DNA of 64,000 bases from Christiangramia bathymodioli (GCA_009735695.1 SRSL01000007.1:79786-143785), one strand, 5' to 3'. Shown: positions 35,077 to 44,529, numbered from the stretch's first letter. The notes: a model not told the origin generated them from the sequence alone. Translations and numbers: made by a program.

Positions 35077-36945
35077 TTAGTAATTAATTTTGAAGGGTTC
35101 CCCGCTTAGAGGTTTGGCATATTCTTCCTCCAGGCTATGGCTAAGGATCCATTCTTCCATGTCTGTCCTGGTTATGGTGCCTTTCAGGTATTTTTCGATC
35201 ATAAGGCTGGCAATTCTACCGCCATACCGGCTTCCCCAATAACCGTTCTCTACGAAAACAGCGATAGCGATCTTTGGATCGTCTACGGGGGCAAAAGCTA
35301 CAAATATCGAATGGTCGGTGAGCTGAACCCGTTTCCCGTCGATCTTGGTGAAGTTTTCGGCGGTTCCTGTTTTTCCGGCGATTTCAATTCCCGGAATTCT
35401 TAGTGTTGTAGCGGTTCCACTTTTGTAAACTTCATGCATTCCCTCGATAACCGGTTCAAAATGCCGTTCTTCGATACTGGTATAATTCTTTTTGGTGAAC
35501 TTTTCGTCTTTGATTGGTTCTCCCTCAATTTCCTTTAGAATATGAGGAGTATAATACCATCCTTTGTTTCCAATGGTTGCGGCCATATTTGCCAGCTGGA
35601 TAGGAGTCATTAAAACCTCTCCCTGACCAATGGCATTGGAAATTGTGGCGGTTGAGTACCATTTGTAGGTTGGATAATTGTAGATCTGGTTATAATAGTC
35701 GGCATCCGGGATCTTTCCAGGTCGGCCTGTTTCCAGGTCGTTCCCCATAAATTGTCCTAACCCGAAACTCTTCAAATGCGCATTCCAGGCATTCATTCCT
35801 TCCTGTGGAGTAGGATATTTCTCAATGATCCTTCGATAAACATTCGCGAAATAGGCGTTGCAGGATTGAGCGATCCCCGGGATCATATCCAGTGGACTGC
35901 GGTGCGCATGGCAACCCAGTCTGCGGCCTCTTCCGTAGGTGTACCCATGATTACAGGAGAATTTATCATCCACGTCCACCACTCCTTCCTGTAGGCCTAT
36001 GAGAGCATTCAGGGTTTTAAAGGGTGAACCTGGAGGATATTCTGCCAGCAAGCCGCGGTCGTATAAAGGACGGGCTATGGTGTCGTAATATAATTCGGTA
36101 AAATTAGGAGATCGTTTTCTTCCAACCAGGTCTGCGGGATCGTAAGTTGGTGCGGTTATCAATGCCAGTATTTCGCCGGTTCCGGGTTCCAGTGCAATAA
36201 TTCCTCCGCGTTTGTTCTCCATCAATTTGGTTCCATAGGCCTGAAGATCGGAGTCTATGGTAATGGTGATGTCCTTGCCTTTTTCCGGAAGAGTATCGTA
36301 AATCCCATCTTTATACGGCCCGATATCCCTGTTGAAGCGATCCTTCTGAATATATTTTACGCCCTTTACTCCACGCAGCAATTCTTCATAATAGCTTTCT
36401 ACCCCGGCACGGCCGATGAGGTCACCCGAAATATAGTAAGGATTCTCGTTAATCTTTTTTTGGTTTACCTCGGCGATATAACCAAGCACGTTTGCGCTGT
36501 GATCTACCTCGTAATCTCTCAGTGATCGCTTCTGAATATAAAAGCCCTGATATTTCCTCATTTTCTCCTGGAGGATGGCATACTCGCTTTTGGTAAGCTG
36601 CGGAATGACCACCGAAGGAAGCATGGGAGAGTAGATACGAGCCTTGTCCAGCTTCTTTTCCAGGTCTTCCTGGGTAATGTTAAGAATATTGCAGAATTCG
36701 GTTGTGTCGAATGGCTTCAGGTTTCGCGGAATAACCATCACATCGTAAGACGGCTGGTTGGAAACCATCAGTTTTCCATTTCGGTCATAGATGTAACCTC
36801 TTTGAGGATAATCATAAACCACTTTAATGGCATTATCCCTGGAGCGGATGGCCAGTGAAGTGTCGATTACCTGCAAATAGAACAACCTGCCAATAAATAG
36901 CAATCCTGTAGTGAGAACCGTAATGTATAGCAAGATCTTTCTCAT
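35077..36945 (-). CDS. mrdA: penicillin-binding protein 2 (elongation transpeptidase)
   Basis: A 622-residue class B PBP with an N-terminal membrane anchor (about 5-22), a dimerisation/pedestal domain (about 50-215) and a transpeptidase domain (about 235-590). The active-site motifs are visible: SPFK in YPPGSPFKTLNALIG (Ser nucleophile), SCN in AQSCNAYF, and KTG in IAGKTGTAENF. It cross-links peptidoglycan during elongation as partner of RodA. Its start overlaps the mreD stop by four bases (ATGA) and its stop abuts the rodA start, indicating translational coupling. Confidence 0.96.
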   Translation of the reverse strand: MRKILLYITVLTTGLLFIGRLFYLQVIDTSLAIRSRDNAIKVVYDYPQRGYIYDRNGKLMVSNQPSYDVMVIPRNLKPFDTTEFCNILNITQEDLEKKLDKARIYSPMLPSVVIPQLTKSEYAILQEKMRKYQGFYIQKRSLRDYEVDHSANVLGYIAEVNQKKINENPYYISGDLIGRAGVESYYEELLRGVKGVKYIQKDRFNRDIGPYKDGIYDTLPEKGKDITITIDSDLQAYGTKLMENKRGGIIALEPGTGEILALITAPTYDPADLVGRKRSPNFTELYYDTIARPLYDRGLLAEYPPGSPFKTLNALIGLQEGVVDVDDKFSCNHGYTYGRGRRLGCHAHRSPLDMIPGIAQSCNAYFANVYRRIIEKYPTPQEGMNAWNAHLKSFGLGQFMGNDLETGRPGKIPDADYYNQIYNYPTYKWYSTATISNAIGQGEVLMTPIQLANMAATIGNKGWYYTPHILKEIEGEPIKDEKFTKKNYTSIEERHFEPVIEGMHEVYKSGTATTLRIPGIEIAGKTGTAENFTKIDGKRVQLTDHSIFVAFAPVDDPKIAIAVFVENGYWGSRYGGRIASLMIEKYLKGTITRTDMEEWILSHSLEEEYAKPLSGEPFKINY

Positions 36946-37448
36946 CTATATTTTCTGCTGAATAAAGTAAGGCTTAGAAGTACCAATATCACTGTGAAGA
37001 TACTGGAAAATAATGTTTTTTTCAGTACCAGAAGTATATGGTTTAAGCTGAACATTTCCAAGGAAAATAATACAAAATGATGTACCAGGACCATCAAAAA
37101 AACATAACTGATCTTCGAACCTATGGGAGCGTTTGCCAGCCGGATATTTTGGTGGTCGTAACTGATACCGAAGGAGAATCGAAGTAAATTAGGTCTTATA
37201 AAGGCCGCGACGAGACAGGCCGTTGCGTTAATGCCGCCGCTGTCCTCGAAAATATCGATGCTCACACCCAGTAAAAAAGATACGAACAGGAACAGGCTCT
37301 GATTTCCGGTAAAGGGATATAACAGGATAAACAACACATATAGATACGGATTGATATATCCGGCAAAGTTGATATTATTCAGGATCAAAACCTGAATGAA
37401 TACCAGTATTACAAACCTGGAAATATTTGAAATAAGTTTACTGTTCAT
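36942..37448 (-). CDS. mreD: rod shape-determining protein MreD
   Basis: A 168-residue very hydrophobic protein with about five membrane segments. MreD is poorly conserved, and the assignment rests on size, topology and position between mreC and mrdA (overlapping each by 11 and 4 bases). The segment GVSIDIFEDSGGINATACLVAAFIRP resembles the MreD signature. MreD is an integral inner-membrane part of the elongasome. Confidence 0.92.
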   Translation of the reverse strand: MNSKLISNISRFVILVFIQVLILNNINFAGYINPYLYVLFILLYPFTGNQSLFLFVSFLLGVSIDIFEDSGGINATACLVAAFIRPNLLRFSFGISYDHQNIRLANAPIGSKISYVFLMVLVHHFVLFSLEMFSLNHILLVLKKTLFSSIFTVILVLLSLTLFSRKYR

Positions 37449-38262
37449 CGATTTCCTGTAACTCCTGTATTGCTTCTTTATTTACATTTTCAATAACATA
37501 GACATAGCCAATATTGGTCATATCGTTAAACAATTCTATGTTAATGGTATAATAGCTCTGCGTCTGGTCCAGTTTAAAATCTATGATCTTCCCGATAGGT
37601 AATCCTTTTGGGAAAATAAGCGATCTACCACCGGTTATGATGGTATCTCCTTTCTGGACCGGTGCCTGCCTCGGCACATCGATCAATTGCACGATGTTTG
37701 GATCGTTGCCATTCCAGATAAGGCTGCCGAAGTGATTGGTTTTTTTAAGCTGAGCGTTGATTCTTGACCTGCTATTGAGGATGGAGATCACTCTCGCATA
37801 ATTGTTATTCACACGGTCTATAATTCCCACGATTCCCTGGCTGGTGATCACTCCAAATTCAGGTTCTATGCCTGAATTGCTGCCGCGATTCAGCGTAAGG
37901 TAATTATCGGTTTTCGCAAAGTTGTTATTGATGACCCGTGCGGTTCTGAACATATAATCTCCTTCAAAAGAAGTACTGTCCAGCTGCTTTTCAATACTGA
38001 TGCTGTCGTTGATATTAGAAATTAAGTTGCGTAGTTTGTTGTTCTCTTCCAGCAGGCGTTCGTTGTACTCGTCAAGATGCAAATAAGTGTTCACACTATT
38101 TGCCCAGCCATAAACACCACCAGTAACCACATTTGCTGAACTGATAAAACGGCTCTTATGAAACGCATGGTTCTGAATGGTTAGAAAAACAGATACAGCA
38201 AACAGGAGCAAGAATAGGATCGAATTCTTATTCCGTATAAGAAAATTGAATATTTGCTGCAT
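37438..38262 (-). CDS. mreC: rod shape-determining protein MreC
   Basis: A 274-residue bitopic protein with an N-terminal membrane helix (about 11-28), a coiled coil (about 60-90: YNERLLEENNKLRNLISNINDS) and a periplasmic double beta-barrel domain (about 105-260: YLTLNRGSNSGIEPEFGVITSQGIVGIIDRV; GGRSLIFPKGLPIGKIIDF). MreC activates PBP2 and links the cytoplasmic MreB filaments with the periplasmic enzymes. The gene is 14 bases from mreB and overlaps mreD. Confidence 0.96.
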   Translation of the reverse strand: MQQIFNFLIRNKNSILFLLLFAVSVFLTIQNHAFHKSRFISSANVVTGGVYGWANSVNTYLHLDEYNERLLEENNKLRNLISNINDSISIEKQLDSTSFEGDYMFRTARVINNNFAKTDNYLTLNRGSNSGIEPEFGVITSQGIVGIIDRVNNNYARVISILNSRSRINAQLKKTNHFGSLIWNGNDPNIVQLIDVPRQAPVQKGDTIITGGRSLIFPKGLPIGKIIDFKLDQTQSYYTINIELFNDMTNIGYVYVIENVNKEAIQELQEIDEQ

Positions 38263-38276
38263 AGACTAAACTTCTC

Positions 38277-39305
38277 CTACTTGATCAAAATTCCTTTGTA
38301 CCGGTTTAAGGTTTTTAAGGTTATTCCGGTACCACGTACTACGGCACGTAATGGATCTTCGGCGATGTACACCGGAAGATCGGTCTTCTGAGACAAACGC
38401 TTGTCGAGTCCTCTAAGCATGGATCCACCTCCGGCAAGATAGATACCGGTATTGTAAATATCGGCAGCCAGTTCTGGCGGAGTTTGAGAAAGGGTTTCCA
38501 TCACGGCATCTTCGATACGCAAAATGGATTTATCCAAAGCTTTAGCAATTTCACGGTAAGAGATATTAACCTGTTTAGGTTTTCCGGTTAGAAGGTCTCT
38601 ACCCTGAACGCTCATTTCCTCTGGCGGAACCTCTAGATCTTCGGTAGCTGCTCCAATCTGTATTTTTATCTTTTCAGCAGTCCGTTCTCCAACATAGAGG
38701 TTATGCTGGGTTCGCATATAATAAACGATGTCATTCGTGAATACGTCACCAGCGATTTTAATGGACTTATCACAAACGATACCTCCAAGTGCGATCACAG
38801 CGATTTCGGTAGTACCACCACCTATATCCACGATCATATTACCTTTCGGCTGCATGATGTCTACCCCAATACCAATTGCAGCAGCCATAGGTTCATGAAT
38901 TAGATACACTTCCTTTCCGTTCACTCTCTCAGCACTTTCCTTTACCGCACGCATTTCTACTTCAGTAATTCCCGAAGGGATACAGATTACCATTCTTAGT
39001 GCCGGTGTAAAAAGTTTTTTCTTTAAGGCTGGGATCTCTTTGATGAACATGGTGAGCATCTTCTCACTCGCGTCAAAGTCGGCGATCACACCATCCTTCA
39101 ATGGCCGGATGGTTTTGATGTTCTCATGGGTCTTACCCTGCATCATCGCAGCCTCCTTACCCACAGCAGTGATCTTGCCTGAAGTCCTGTCTCGTGCCAC
39201 GATCGAGGGGCTGTCTACTACTACTTTGTCGTTGTGGATTATAAGGGTGTTGGCTGTTCCTAAGTCTATCGCAATTTCTTCAATGAGAAAATCAAAAAAT
39301 CCCAT
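38277..39305 (-). CDS. mreB: rod shape-determining protein MreB (bacterial actin)
   Basis: A 342-residue actin-fold protein with the usual phosphate loops (IAIDLGTANTLI near residue 10 and MIVDIGGGTTEIAVIALGG about 155), the segment HEPMAAAIGIGVD and the adenosine-binding GIYLAGGGSMLRGLDKRL (about 290). An N-terminal amphipathic start (MGFFDFLIEE) can bind the membrane. MreB filaments orient the elongation machinery. It heads the shape operon. purH lies 40 bases upstream on the same strand, so the operon may include purH. Confidence 0.98.
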   Translation of the reverse strand: MGFFDFLIEEIAIDLGTANTLIIHNDKVVVDSPSIVARDRTSGKITAVGKEAAMMQGKTHENIKTIRPLKDGVIADFDASEKMLTMFIKEIPALKKKLFTPALRMVICIPSGITEVEMRAVKESAERVNGKEVYLIHEPMAAAIGIGVDIMQPKGNMIVDIGGGTTEIAVIALGGIVCDKSIKIAGDVFTNDIVYYMRTQHNLYVGERTAEKIKIQIGAATEDLEVPPEEMSVQGRDLLTGKPKQVNISYREIAKALDKSILRIEDAVMETLSQTPPELAADIYNTGIYLAGGGSMLRGLDKRLSQKTDLPVYIAEDPLRAVVRGTGITLKTLNRYKGILIK

Positions 39306-39345
39306 AGTGTATTTTAAGTATTGAGGTTTGGTAAATGTACTAAAA

Positions 39346-40878
39346 TTAATGTTTAAAATGCCGCGTTCCCGTCATCACCATTGCGATATTATTTTCGTTG
39401 CAATAATCAATGCTTAACTGGTCTTTTATCGAACCTCCTGGCTGAATCACTGCAGTGATTCCTGCATTACCCGCGATCTCCACGCAATCTGGGAACGGGA
39501 AAAACGCATCACTGGCCATCACTGCTCCCTTTAAGTCGAAATTAAAAGAATGGGCTTTTTCGATACTCTGTCTCAAGGCATCAACCCTGGAAGTTTGGCC
39601 GGTTCCGCTTGCGCAAAGCTGTTTGTTTTTAGCCAGAACGATGGTGTTCGATTTTGTGTGTTTGCAAATCTTGGATGCAAATATCATGTCAGATAACTCA
39701 TCTTCTGAAGCTTTATTGTCGGTAGCCTGTTTTAAATCCTCAAGTGTATCGGTCTTCAGGTCTTTATCCTGCACCAGCACACCATTCAGGCAGGTTCTTA
39801 CCTGGCTTTTTGGAAGTTCAATCTCTTTCTGAACTAAAAGGATTCGGTTTTTCTTTCCTTTCAGGATCTCTTCGGCTTCTGAAGAAAATGATGGAGCGAT
39901 CACCACTTCACAGAATAATTTGTGGATTTCTTCAGCAGTTTTAGCGTCGATCTCCACATTGCTGATCAAAATTCCGCCAAATGCTGAAACAGGGTCCCCG
40001 GCAAGGGCGTCTACATAAGCCTGGTGAATCGTATCTCGCTGGGCCAGGCCACAGGCATTATTATGTTTAAGGATGGCGAATGTTGGTGCTTCACCCTTGA
40101 ATTCGTTCATCAGGTTCACTGCGGCGTCCACATCCAGCAGGTTGTTGTAAGAAAGTTCCTTTCCATGCAACTTATCGAACATCGCATCAAAATCACCAAA
40201 GAAAGTTCCTTTCTGGTGCGGGTTTTCACCATACCTGAGTTCCTTTCCGTTGATCTCACTTTGTTTAAAAGCGGTTACTTCTTCTTCCTGGTTGAAATAA
40301 TTGAAGATAGCCGAATCATAATGCGATGAAATATTGAATGCCTTGGTCGCGAATCTTTTTCTATCGGCAAGGCTTGTTTTTCCTTCTTTCTCATTCAACA
40401 AATCAAGAAATTCCTGGTAGTCGTCTACCGAAGATACACAGGTCACATCCTTGAAGTTCTTGGCTGCTGCCCGAATAAGGGAAATACCTCCAATATCGAT
40501 CTTTTCGATAATATCCTGTTCTGAAGCACCCGAAGCCACGGTCTTTTCGAATGGATATAGGTCTACAATCACAATGTCTATCTGCGGAATTTCATACTGT
40601 TCCAGTTCTTTCACATCACCTTCATGATCCTGACGGTTAAGAATACCTCCAAAAACTTTAGGATGAAGAGTCTTTACACGTCCCCCCAGAATAGATGGAT
40701 AAGAAGTTACATCTTCTACCGGGATTACATCGATGCCAAGGTCTTTGATGAATTTCTCGGTACCCCCTGTAGAATAGATGCTTACCCCCAACTCGTTTAA
40801 CTTTCTTACGATAGGTTCAAGCCCGTCTTTACTGAAAACTGAAATTAAAGCAGATTTCGCTTGTTTTAATTCGCTCAT
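39346..40878 (-). CDS. purH: bifunctional AICAR transformylase/IMP cyclohydrolase PurH
   Basis: The start at 40878 (MSELKQAKSALISVFSKDGLEP) gives the normal 510-residue length. The open frame runs 25 codons further upstream but without support. The N-terminal IMP cyclohydrolase (MGS-like) domain covers about 1-195 (LGVSIYSTGGTEKFI; ILGGRVKTLHPKVFGGIL), and the AICAR transformylase domain follows with ELRYGENPHQKGTFFGD, FAILKHNNACGLAQ and ASDAFFPFPDCVEIAG. It carries out the last two steps of purine synthesis in the cytoplasm. A TACTTTTG -7 box lies about 25 bases upstream, and a palindrome at 40951-40967 may be an operator. Confidence 0.97.
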   Translation of the reverse strand: MSELKQAKSALISVFSKDGLEPIVRKLNELGVSIYSTGGTEKFIKDLGIDVIPVEDVTSYPSILGGRVKTLHPKVFGGILNRQDHEGDVKELEQYEIPQIDIVIVDLYPFEKTVASGASEQDIIEKIDIGGISLIRAAAKNFKDVTCVSSVDDYQEFLDLLNEKEGKTSLADRKRFATKAFNISSHYDSAIFNYFNQEEEVTAFKQSEINGKELRYGENPHQKGTFFGDFDAMFDKLHGKELSYNNLLDVDAAVNLMNEFKGEAPTFAILKHNNACGLAQRDTIHQAYVDALAGDPVSAFGGILISNVEIDAKTAEEIHKLFCEVVIAPSFSSEAEEILKGKKNRILLVQKEIELPKSQVRTCLNGVLVQDKDLKTDTLEDLKQATDNKASEDELSDMIFASKICKHTKSNTIVLAKNKQLCASGTGQTSRVDALRQSIEKAHSFNFDLKGAVMASDAFFPFPDCVEIAGNAGITAVIQPGGSIKDQLSIDYCNENNIAMVMTGTRHFKH

Positions 40879-40900
40879 TGTGTTGTGTTTGTTAAAGGGG

Positions 40901-40908
40901 CAAAAGTA
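40901..40908 (-). promoter_or_regulatory. candidate -7 box for purH
   Basis: The minus strand reads TACTTTTG, an exact TAnnTTTG match, 23-30 bases upstream of the chosen purH start. This supports the start at 40878, since the longer open frame would begin upstream of the promoter. No clear -33 element. Confidence 0.4.
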
Positions 40909-40950
40909 ACTATTTAAGCTAAAATGATGAAGTTGATTTAGCGGAATTAT

Positions 40951-40967
40951 CATTCAAAATTTGAATG
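40951..40967. repeat. palindrome between divergent purH and DUF6503 genes, candidate operator
   Basis: CATTCAAA and TTTGAATG are perfect 8-bp arms around a single central A. It is 43 bases upstream of the purH -7 box and about 120 bases upstream of the divergent lipoprotein gene. It could be the binding site of a dimeric regulator; which one is unknown. Confidence 0.35.
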
Positions 40968-41085
40968 TTTTTCCAATAGTTTTTGTCTGAATGCATGCTT
41001 GGTCCCACGGGAAATACCGAACGGATTCCACCTGGCAGCATTAATTATTAATTTGACTAATTTAATACCATCATTAATCAACCAG

Positions 41086-41793
41086 ATGAAAAAGCTTTTT
41101 TTGCTCCTTTCAATCCTTTCGGTTTCCTGTGGGAAGCCAGAAACAGCTTCAGAAGTCATAGAGAGATCAATAGCCTTTCATGACCCGGAAAATAACTGGA
41201 ATAAATTCCAGGATAGTTTAACCATCCGGATGTCCATGCCTGATTCCAAGGAGCGAATCAGCAAAATATACCTTGACAGGACTGGTAAGCAGTTCGTCCT
41301 GAATATGATTGAAGAGAATATTTCAAAAACTTATTTTCTACACGGTGATACCTGCTGGTTAAAATTGAATGGGAGTAGTGATTTTTCTGAAGCGGAGGCT
41401 GACGACCTGGGACTCACCTGTGAACGAGCAGAGCTGTTCAAAAACTATTACGAATATCTTTACGGTCTTCCAATGAAATTGCAGGATGAAGCTGCAATAA
41501 TCGGGGAGCTGGAAAAAACTGAATTTATGGGTAAAAAATACCTGAAGGTCAGGGTTACCTATGACGAAAAAGTGGGGAATGATATCTGGTTCTTTTATTT
41601 CGATTTTGAAACCTATGCGCTGGAGGCCTACCAGTTTTATAAAAAAGATGAGAGTGGGAAAATGGATACGAATAGTGGCGAGTATATTCTTTTGGATGGA
41701 ATTAAAGAAGTTTCCGGTGTGAAAATACCGAAAGAACGCACCTGGTATTATAATTCGAACGAAGAATTATTGGGAACCGATTTCCTGGAATAG
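41086..41793 (+). CDS. DUF6503 family lipoprotein
   Basis: The start at 41086 gives a lipoprotein signal MKKLFLLLSILSVSC with acylated Cys15. The upstream open frame is not supported. The 235-residue mature protein begins SEVIERSIAFHDPENNWNKFQDSLTIRM, the pattern of the DUF6503 family of Flavobacteriia, and contains a beta-rich LolA/outer-membrane-lipoprotein-sorting-like fold, for example VGNDIWFFYFDFETYALEAYQFYK. The function is unknown. Such folds bind lipids or hydrophobic ligands in the periplasm. It is divergent from purH and precedes an ABC permease gene by 94 bases. Confidence 0.75.
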   Translation: MKKLFLLLSILSVSCGKPETASEVIERSIAFHDPENNWNKFQDSLTIRMSMPDSKERISKIYLDRTGKQFVLNMIEENISKTYFLHGDTCWLKLNGSSDFSEAEADDLGLTCERAELFKNYYEYLYGLPMKLQDEAAIIGELEKTEFMGKKYLKVRVTYDEKVGNDIWFFYFDFETYALEAYQFYKKDESGKMDTNSGEYILLDGIKEVSGVKIPKERTWYYNSNEELLGTDFLE

Positions 41794-41887
41794 GATATTT
41801 GAGAGCTTCAATTTTAATAAAATTTGTAACACATCGGTCTTGTTTGCGTCCTACCTTTAGTTATTTACAATCAGCTGATTTTACCAT

Positions 41888-43147
41888 ATGTTAATCTATT
41901 TACGTGTATTTAAAGAAAGCTTTGTTTTTGCTCTTAACGCATTGAGGAATAATAAACTGCGAACATTTCTTTCTCTTCTGGGGGTTACCATTGGTATTTT
42001 TTCTATTATCGCTGTCCTTGCGGCGGTCGATTCGCTGAAAAAGGACATTAAGGGAAGTTTGAGTGCTTTAGATAACAGCACTGTGGTGGTGATGCGTTTT
42101 AATTTTGGTCCTTCAGATATTCCTCGATGGAAACGGGAACAATTTCCAGATGTGACTTATGAAGAATATCAGCAGCTAAAAAAATCCCTTCCGAATCTTG
42201 AAAATATTGCTTTTGTCCTGGGAATACCGGGAAATTCCTCTGTCAAATATCAGGATGTGACCAGTACGGGTGTAGACGTTGGTGCAGTAACTCATGAATT
42301 TTATGAAATTGAGGCTTTTGAACTGGCCGAAGGTAGATTTTTCAATGAGCCTGAAGCGGTAAGTGGTTCCGGAGTCACCGTCCTAGGTCACGAAGTAGCC
42401 AAGAATCTCTTTGGGGAACCAACAAGTGGAATTGGCAAAGAGATCAGGATGTTTGGAAGAAGGGTAACGGTTATTGGCGTTCTGGAGAAGCAGGGACAGT
42501 CTTTGTTCGGGAACTCTCGGGATGGCCAGGCTTTTGTTCCGGCGAATTTTGCCCGCCGTGTCTTCGGAACCCAGAAAGGCGCTGTTTTTCCCCAGCTGAT
42601 CATGAAACCGGAAGATGGTGTTGATAATGAGGAATTTATCGCCATGCTCGAGCAGCAGCTCAGGAGTATGCGGGGAATAAAACCCGGGGAGATCAATAAT
42701 TTCTTTGTAAACCAGCTTCAGGGATTTGCCGATTTTATCGACAATATAACAGGTCAGTTAAACATCATCGGGATCGTGATCAGTGGATTTTCCCTGCTGG
42801 TAGGAGGTTTCGGGATCGCCAATATCATGTTTGTAAGCGTGAAGGAGCGTACCAATCTTATTGGTATCCAGAAATCGCTTGGGGCTAAGAACAAATTCAT
42901 CCTTTCCCAGTTCCTTTTCGAAGCCATTATCCTCTCGGTAATTGGTGGGTTGGTTGGTTTATTCCTGGTATGGATAGTTTCCATTATTGCCTCGCAATTC
43001 ACCGGTGATTTTGAATTCGTATTATCGCCTTTTAATATCCTGATCGGAACCATCGTTTCTGCAGTGATCGGGCTTATTTCCGGGCTGATCCCGGCTATTT
43101 CGGCCTCCAGGTTGGATCCGGTAGAGGCCATCCGTACAGGGATGTAA
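41888..43147 (+). CDS. MacB/FtsX-type ABC transporter permease
   Basis: A 419-residue membrane protein with one N-terminal membrane helix (about 20-45: NALRNNKLRTFLSLLGVTIGIFSIIAVLAAV), a large periplasmic MacB_PCD domain (about 50-270) and three C-terminal helices of the FtsX core (about 285-400), ending with the usual ISASRLDPVEAIRTGM. MacB-type permeases are mechanotransmitters that pump lipoproteins, toxins or peptides with an outer membrane partner. The ATPase and adaptor genes are not adjacent, so the partner must be encoded elsewhere. It is followed 16 bases later by a serine hydrolase gene, with unclear functional linkage. Confidence 0.9.
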   Translation: MLIYLRVFKESFVFALNALRNNKLRTFLSLLGVTIGIFSIIAVLAAVDSLKKDIKGSLSALDNSTVVVMRFNFGPSDIPRWKREQFPDVTYEEYQQLKKSLPNLENIAFVLGIPGNSSVKYQDVTSTGVDVGAVTHEFYEIEAFELAEGRFFNEPEAVSGSGVTVLGHEVAKNLFGEPTSGIGKEIRMFGRRVTVIGVLEKQGQSLFGNSRDGQAFVPANFARRVFGTQKGAVFPQLIMKPEDGVDNEEFIAMLEQQLRSMRGIKPGEINNFFVNQLQGFADFIDNITGQLNIIGIVISGFSLLVGGFGIANIMFVSVKERTNLIGIQKSLGAKNKFILSQFLFEAIILSVIGGLVGLFLVWIVSIIASQFTGDFEFVLSPFNILIGTIVSAVIGLISGLIPAISASRLDPVEAIRTGM

Positions 43148-43163
43148 CCTAAATTTAAGTTTT

Positions 43164-44360
43164 ATGAATAAGATCACTTTTTTTATTTGTATGACCTTTG
43201 TTAGTTCTCATATCACCGCTCAGGATTTTAATAAAAAGAAAATGGATAGTCTGTTCGATAAACTGGAGCAGCGGGATAAATCCATGGGAAGTCTTTCAAT
43301 TTTTCAGGATGGAGAAGAAGTCTATTCCAGAACGATTGGATATGCCGATTTTGAAAAAAAGCAGGCTGCCAATTCTGAAACCAAATACCGAATAGGCTCC
43401 ATCACCAAGACCTTTACCGCGGTGATGATCTTTAAAATGGTCGAAAACGGAAAACTGGAACTGTCTACGAAGTTGTCTCAATTCTTTCCCGATCTACCCA
43501 ATGCTGAAAAGATCGATATGGAGAACCTGCTGAACCATACTAGCGGACTTTTTAATTTCACCAGTTCAGATGATTACACTTCGTATATGACCGAAGAAAA
43601 ATCGCGGGAGGAAATGCTGGACTTGATCAAAAGGAATGGAGCGATCTTCGAACCGGGTGAAAAAAATGAATATTCAAATACTAATTATATTCTGCTCACT
43701 TATATCCTGGAGGATCTTTCCGGTAAATCCTATTCGAGCCTGCTTCAAGAAATGATCGTAGCGCCGTTAAACCTTAGGGATACGGAGTTTGGAGGGAAAA
43801 TAACCCCTTCTCAGAACGAAGCCCGGTCTTACAGGAAAGAAGAGGGCTGGATTTTAGAGGAAGAGACCCATATGAGTATTCCTTTGGGCGCCGGTGGGAT
43901 GATCTCGACCCCATACGATCTTAATGTTTTTTTTACGGCTTTGTTTAACCATAAATTGCTTTCGCAGGAAAGCCTGGATAAAATGACCACGATCACAGAC
44001 AGGTATGGATTGGGGCTTTTCGAATTTCCCTTTCACGAGCTAAGGGCCTTTGGGCATGATGGTGGCATTGATGGTTTTAGCAGTACTGCCGCTTATTTTC
44101 CGTCTGAAGATATGACGATTTCCTTTATTTCGAATGCTTCAGAAGTGGGGGTGAACGATATACTTATTGGTGTGCTTAGCATTTACTTCGGGAAGGAATA
44201 TGAGATCCCTGAATTCCCGGAATCTATACAGTTACCAACATCAGTCCTTGAGAAATATGTGGGCGTTTACAGTGCAGAAAATTTCCCGGTAAAGCTGGAG
44301 ATTAAGCTAGAAGATGATCAGCTCAAAATGGGAGAACCGGGAAAGCAGCTTTTGCTTTAA
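43164..44360 (+). CDS. serine hydrolase (class C beta-lactamase-like), C-terminus frameshifted
   Basis: A signal peptide (about 1-19) precedes a beta-lactamase/transpeptidase domain with S79xxK82 in RIGSITKTF, the Tyr motif NEYSNTNY (about 172) and the HDGGIDGFSS motif replacing KTG. Such proteins are D-amino acid peptidases, esterases or EstB-like enzymes more often than true beta-lactamases. The reading frame ends at a TAA in 44358-44360, but the family-like C-terminal domain continues in the -1 frame to 44479. A one-base loss near 44341-44345 would explain it. The enzyme core is intact, so the product may still be active. Confidence 0.85.
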   Translation: MNKITFFICMTFVSSHITAQDFNKKKMDSLFDKLEQRDKSMGSLSIFQDGEEVYSRTIGYADFEKKQAANSETKYRIGSITKTFTAVMIFKMVENGKLELSTKLSQFFPDLPNAEKIDMENLLNHTSGLFNFTSSDDYTSYMTEEKSREEMLDLIKRNGAIFEPGEKNEYSNTNYILLTYILEDLSGKSYSSLLQEMIVAPLNLRDTEFGGKITPSQNEARSYRKEEGWILEEETHMSIPLGAGGMISTPYDLNVFFTALFNHKLLSQESLDKMTTITDRYGLGLFEFPFHELRAFGHDGGIDGFSSTAAYFPSEDMTISFISNASEVGVNDILIGVLSIYFGKEYEIPEFPESIQLPTSVLEKYVGVYSAENFPVKLEIKLEDDQLKMGEPGKQLLL

Positions 44361-44479
44361 CGCCAATTGCGGAAAACAAATTTCAGTTCACCCGTGCCGG
44401 GATCGACATTGAATTTCGTCCCGAGGCGAACGAAATGATCTTTAATCAGGGAGGAGCCTCTTACCAATTCAAAAGATAA
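44343..44479 (+). pseudogene. out-of-frame C-terminal tail of the serine hydrolase
   Basis: In the frame of GCA at 44345, the sequence reads AAFALTPIAENKFQFTRAGI and continues DIEFRPEANEMIFNQGGASYQFKR to a stop at 44477-44479. This is the natural completion of the C-terminal beta-domain that the main frame leaves at KMGEPGK. Adding one base in the GGGAAAGC run restores a single 438-codon gene. It is either a real mutation or a homopolymer sequencing error. Confidence 0.75.
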
Positions 44480-44529
44480 TTACTCCAATTTTTTAACATT
44501 CAATTTCTGAAAATAAGGCCCTGATTTTA

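Noticed and set aside
40879-40953. 25-codon N-terminal extension of purH
   Set aside because: It lies across a -7 box and is not family-like. The start at 40878 gives the standard 510 residues.
40999-41085. 29-codon N-terminal extension of the DUF6503 lipoprotein
   Set aside because: The ATG at 41086 directly produces a classic lipoprotein signal peptide.
41888-44360. MacB-type permease and serine hydrolase as a resistance operon
   Set aside because: No ATPase or adaptor gene accompanies the permease, and the hydrolase is not a clear beta-lactamase. Adjacency alone does not support a joint function.
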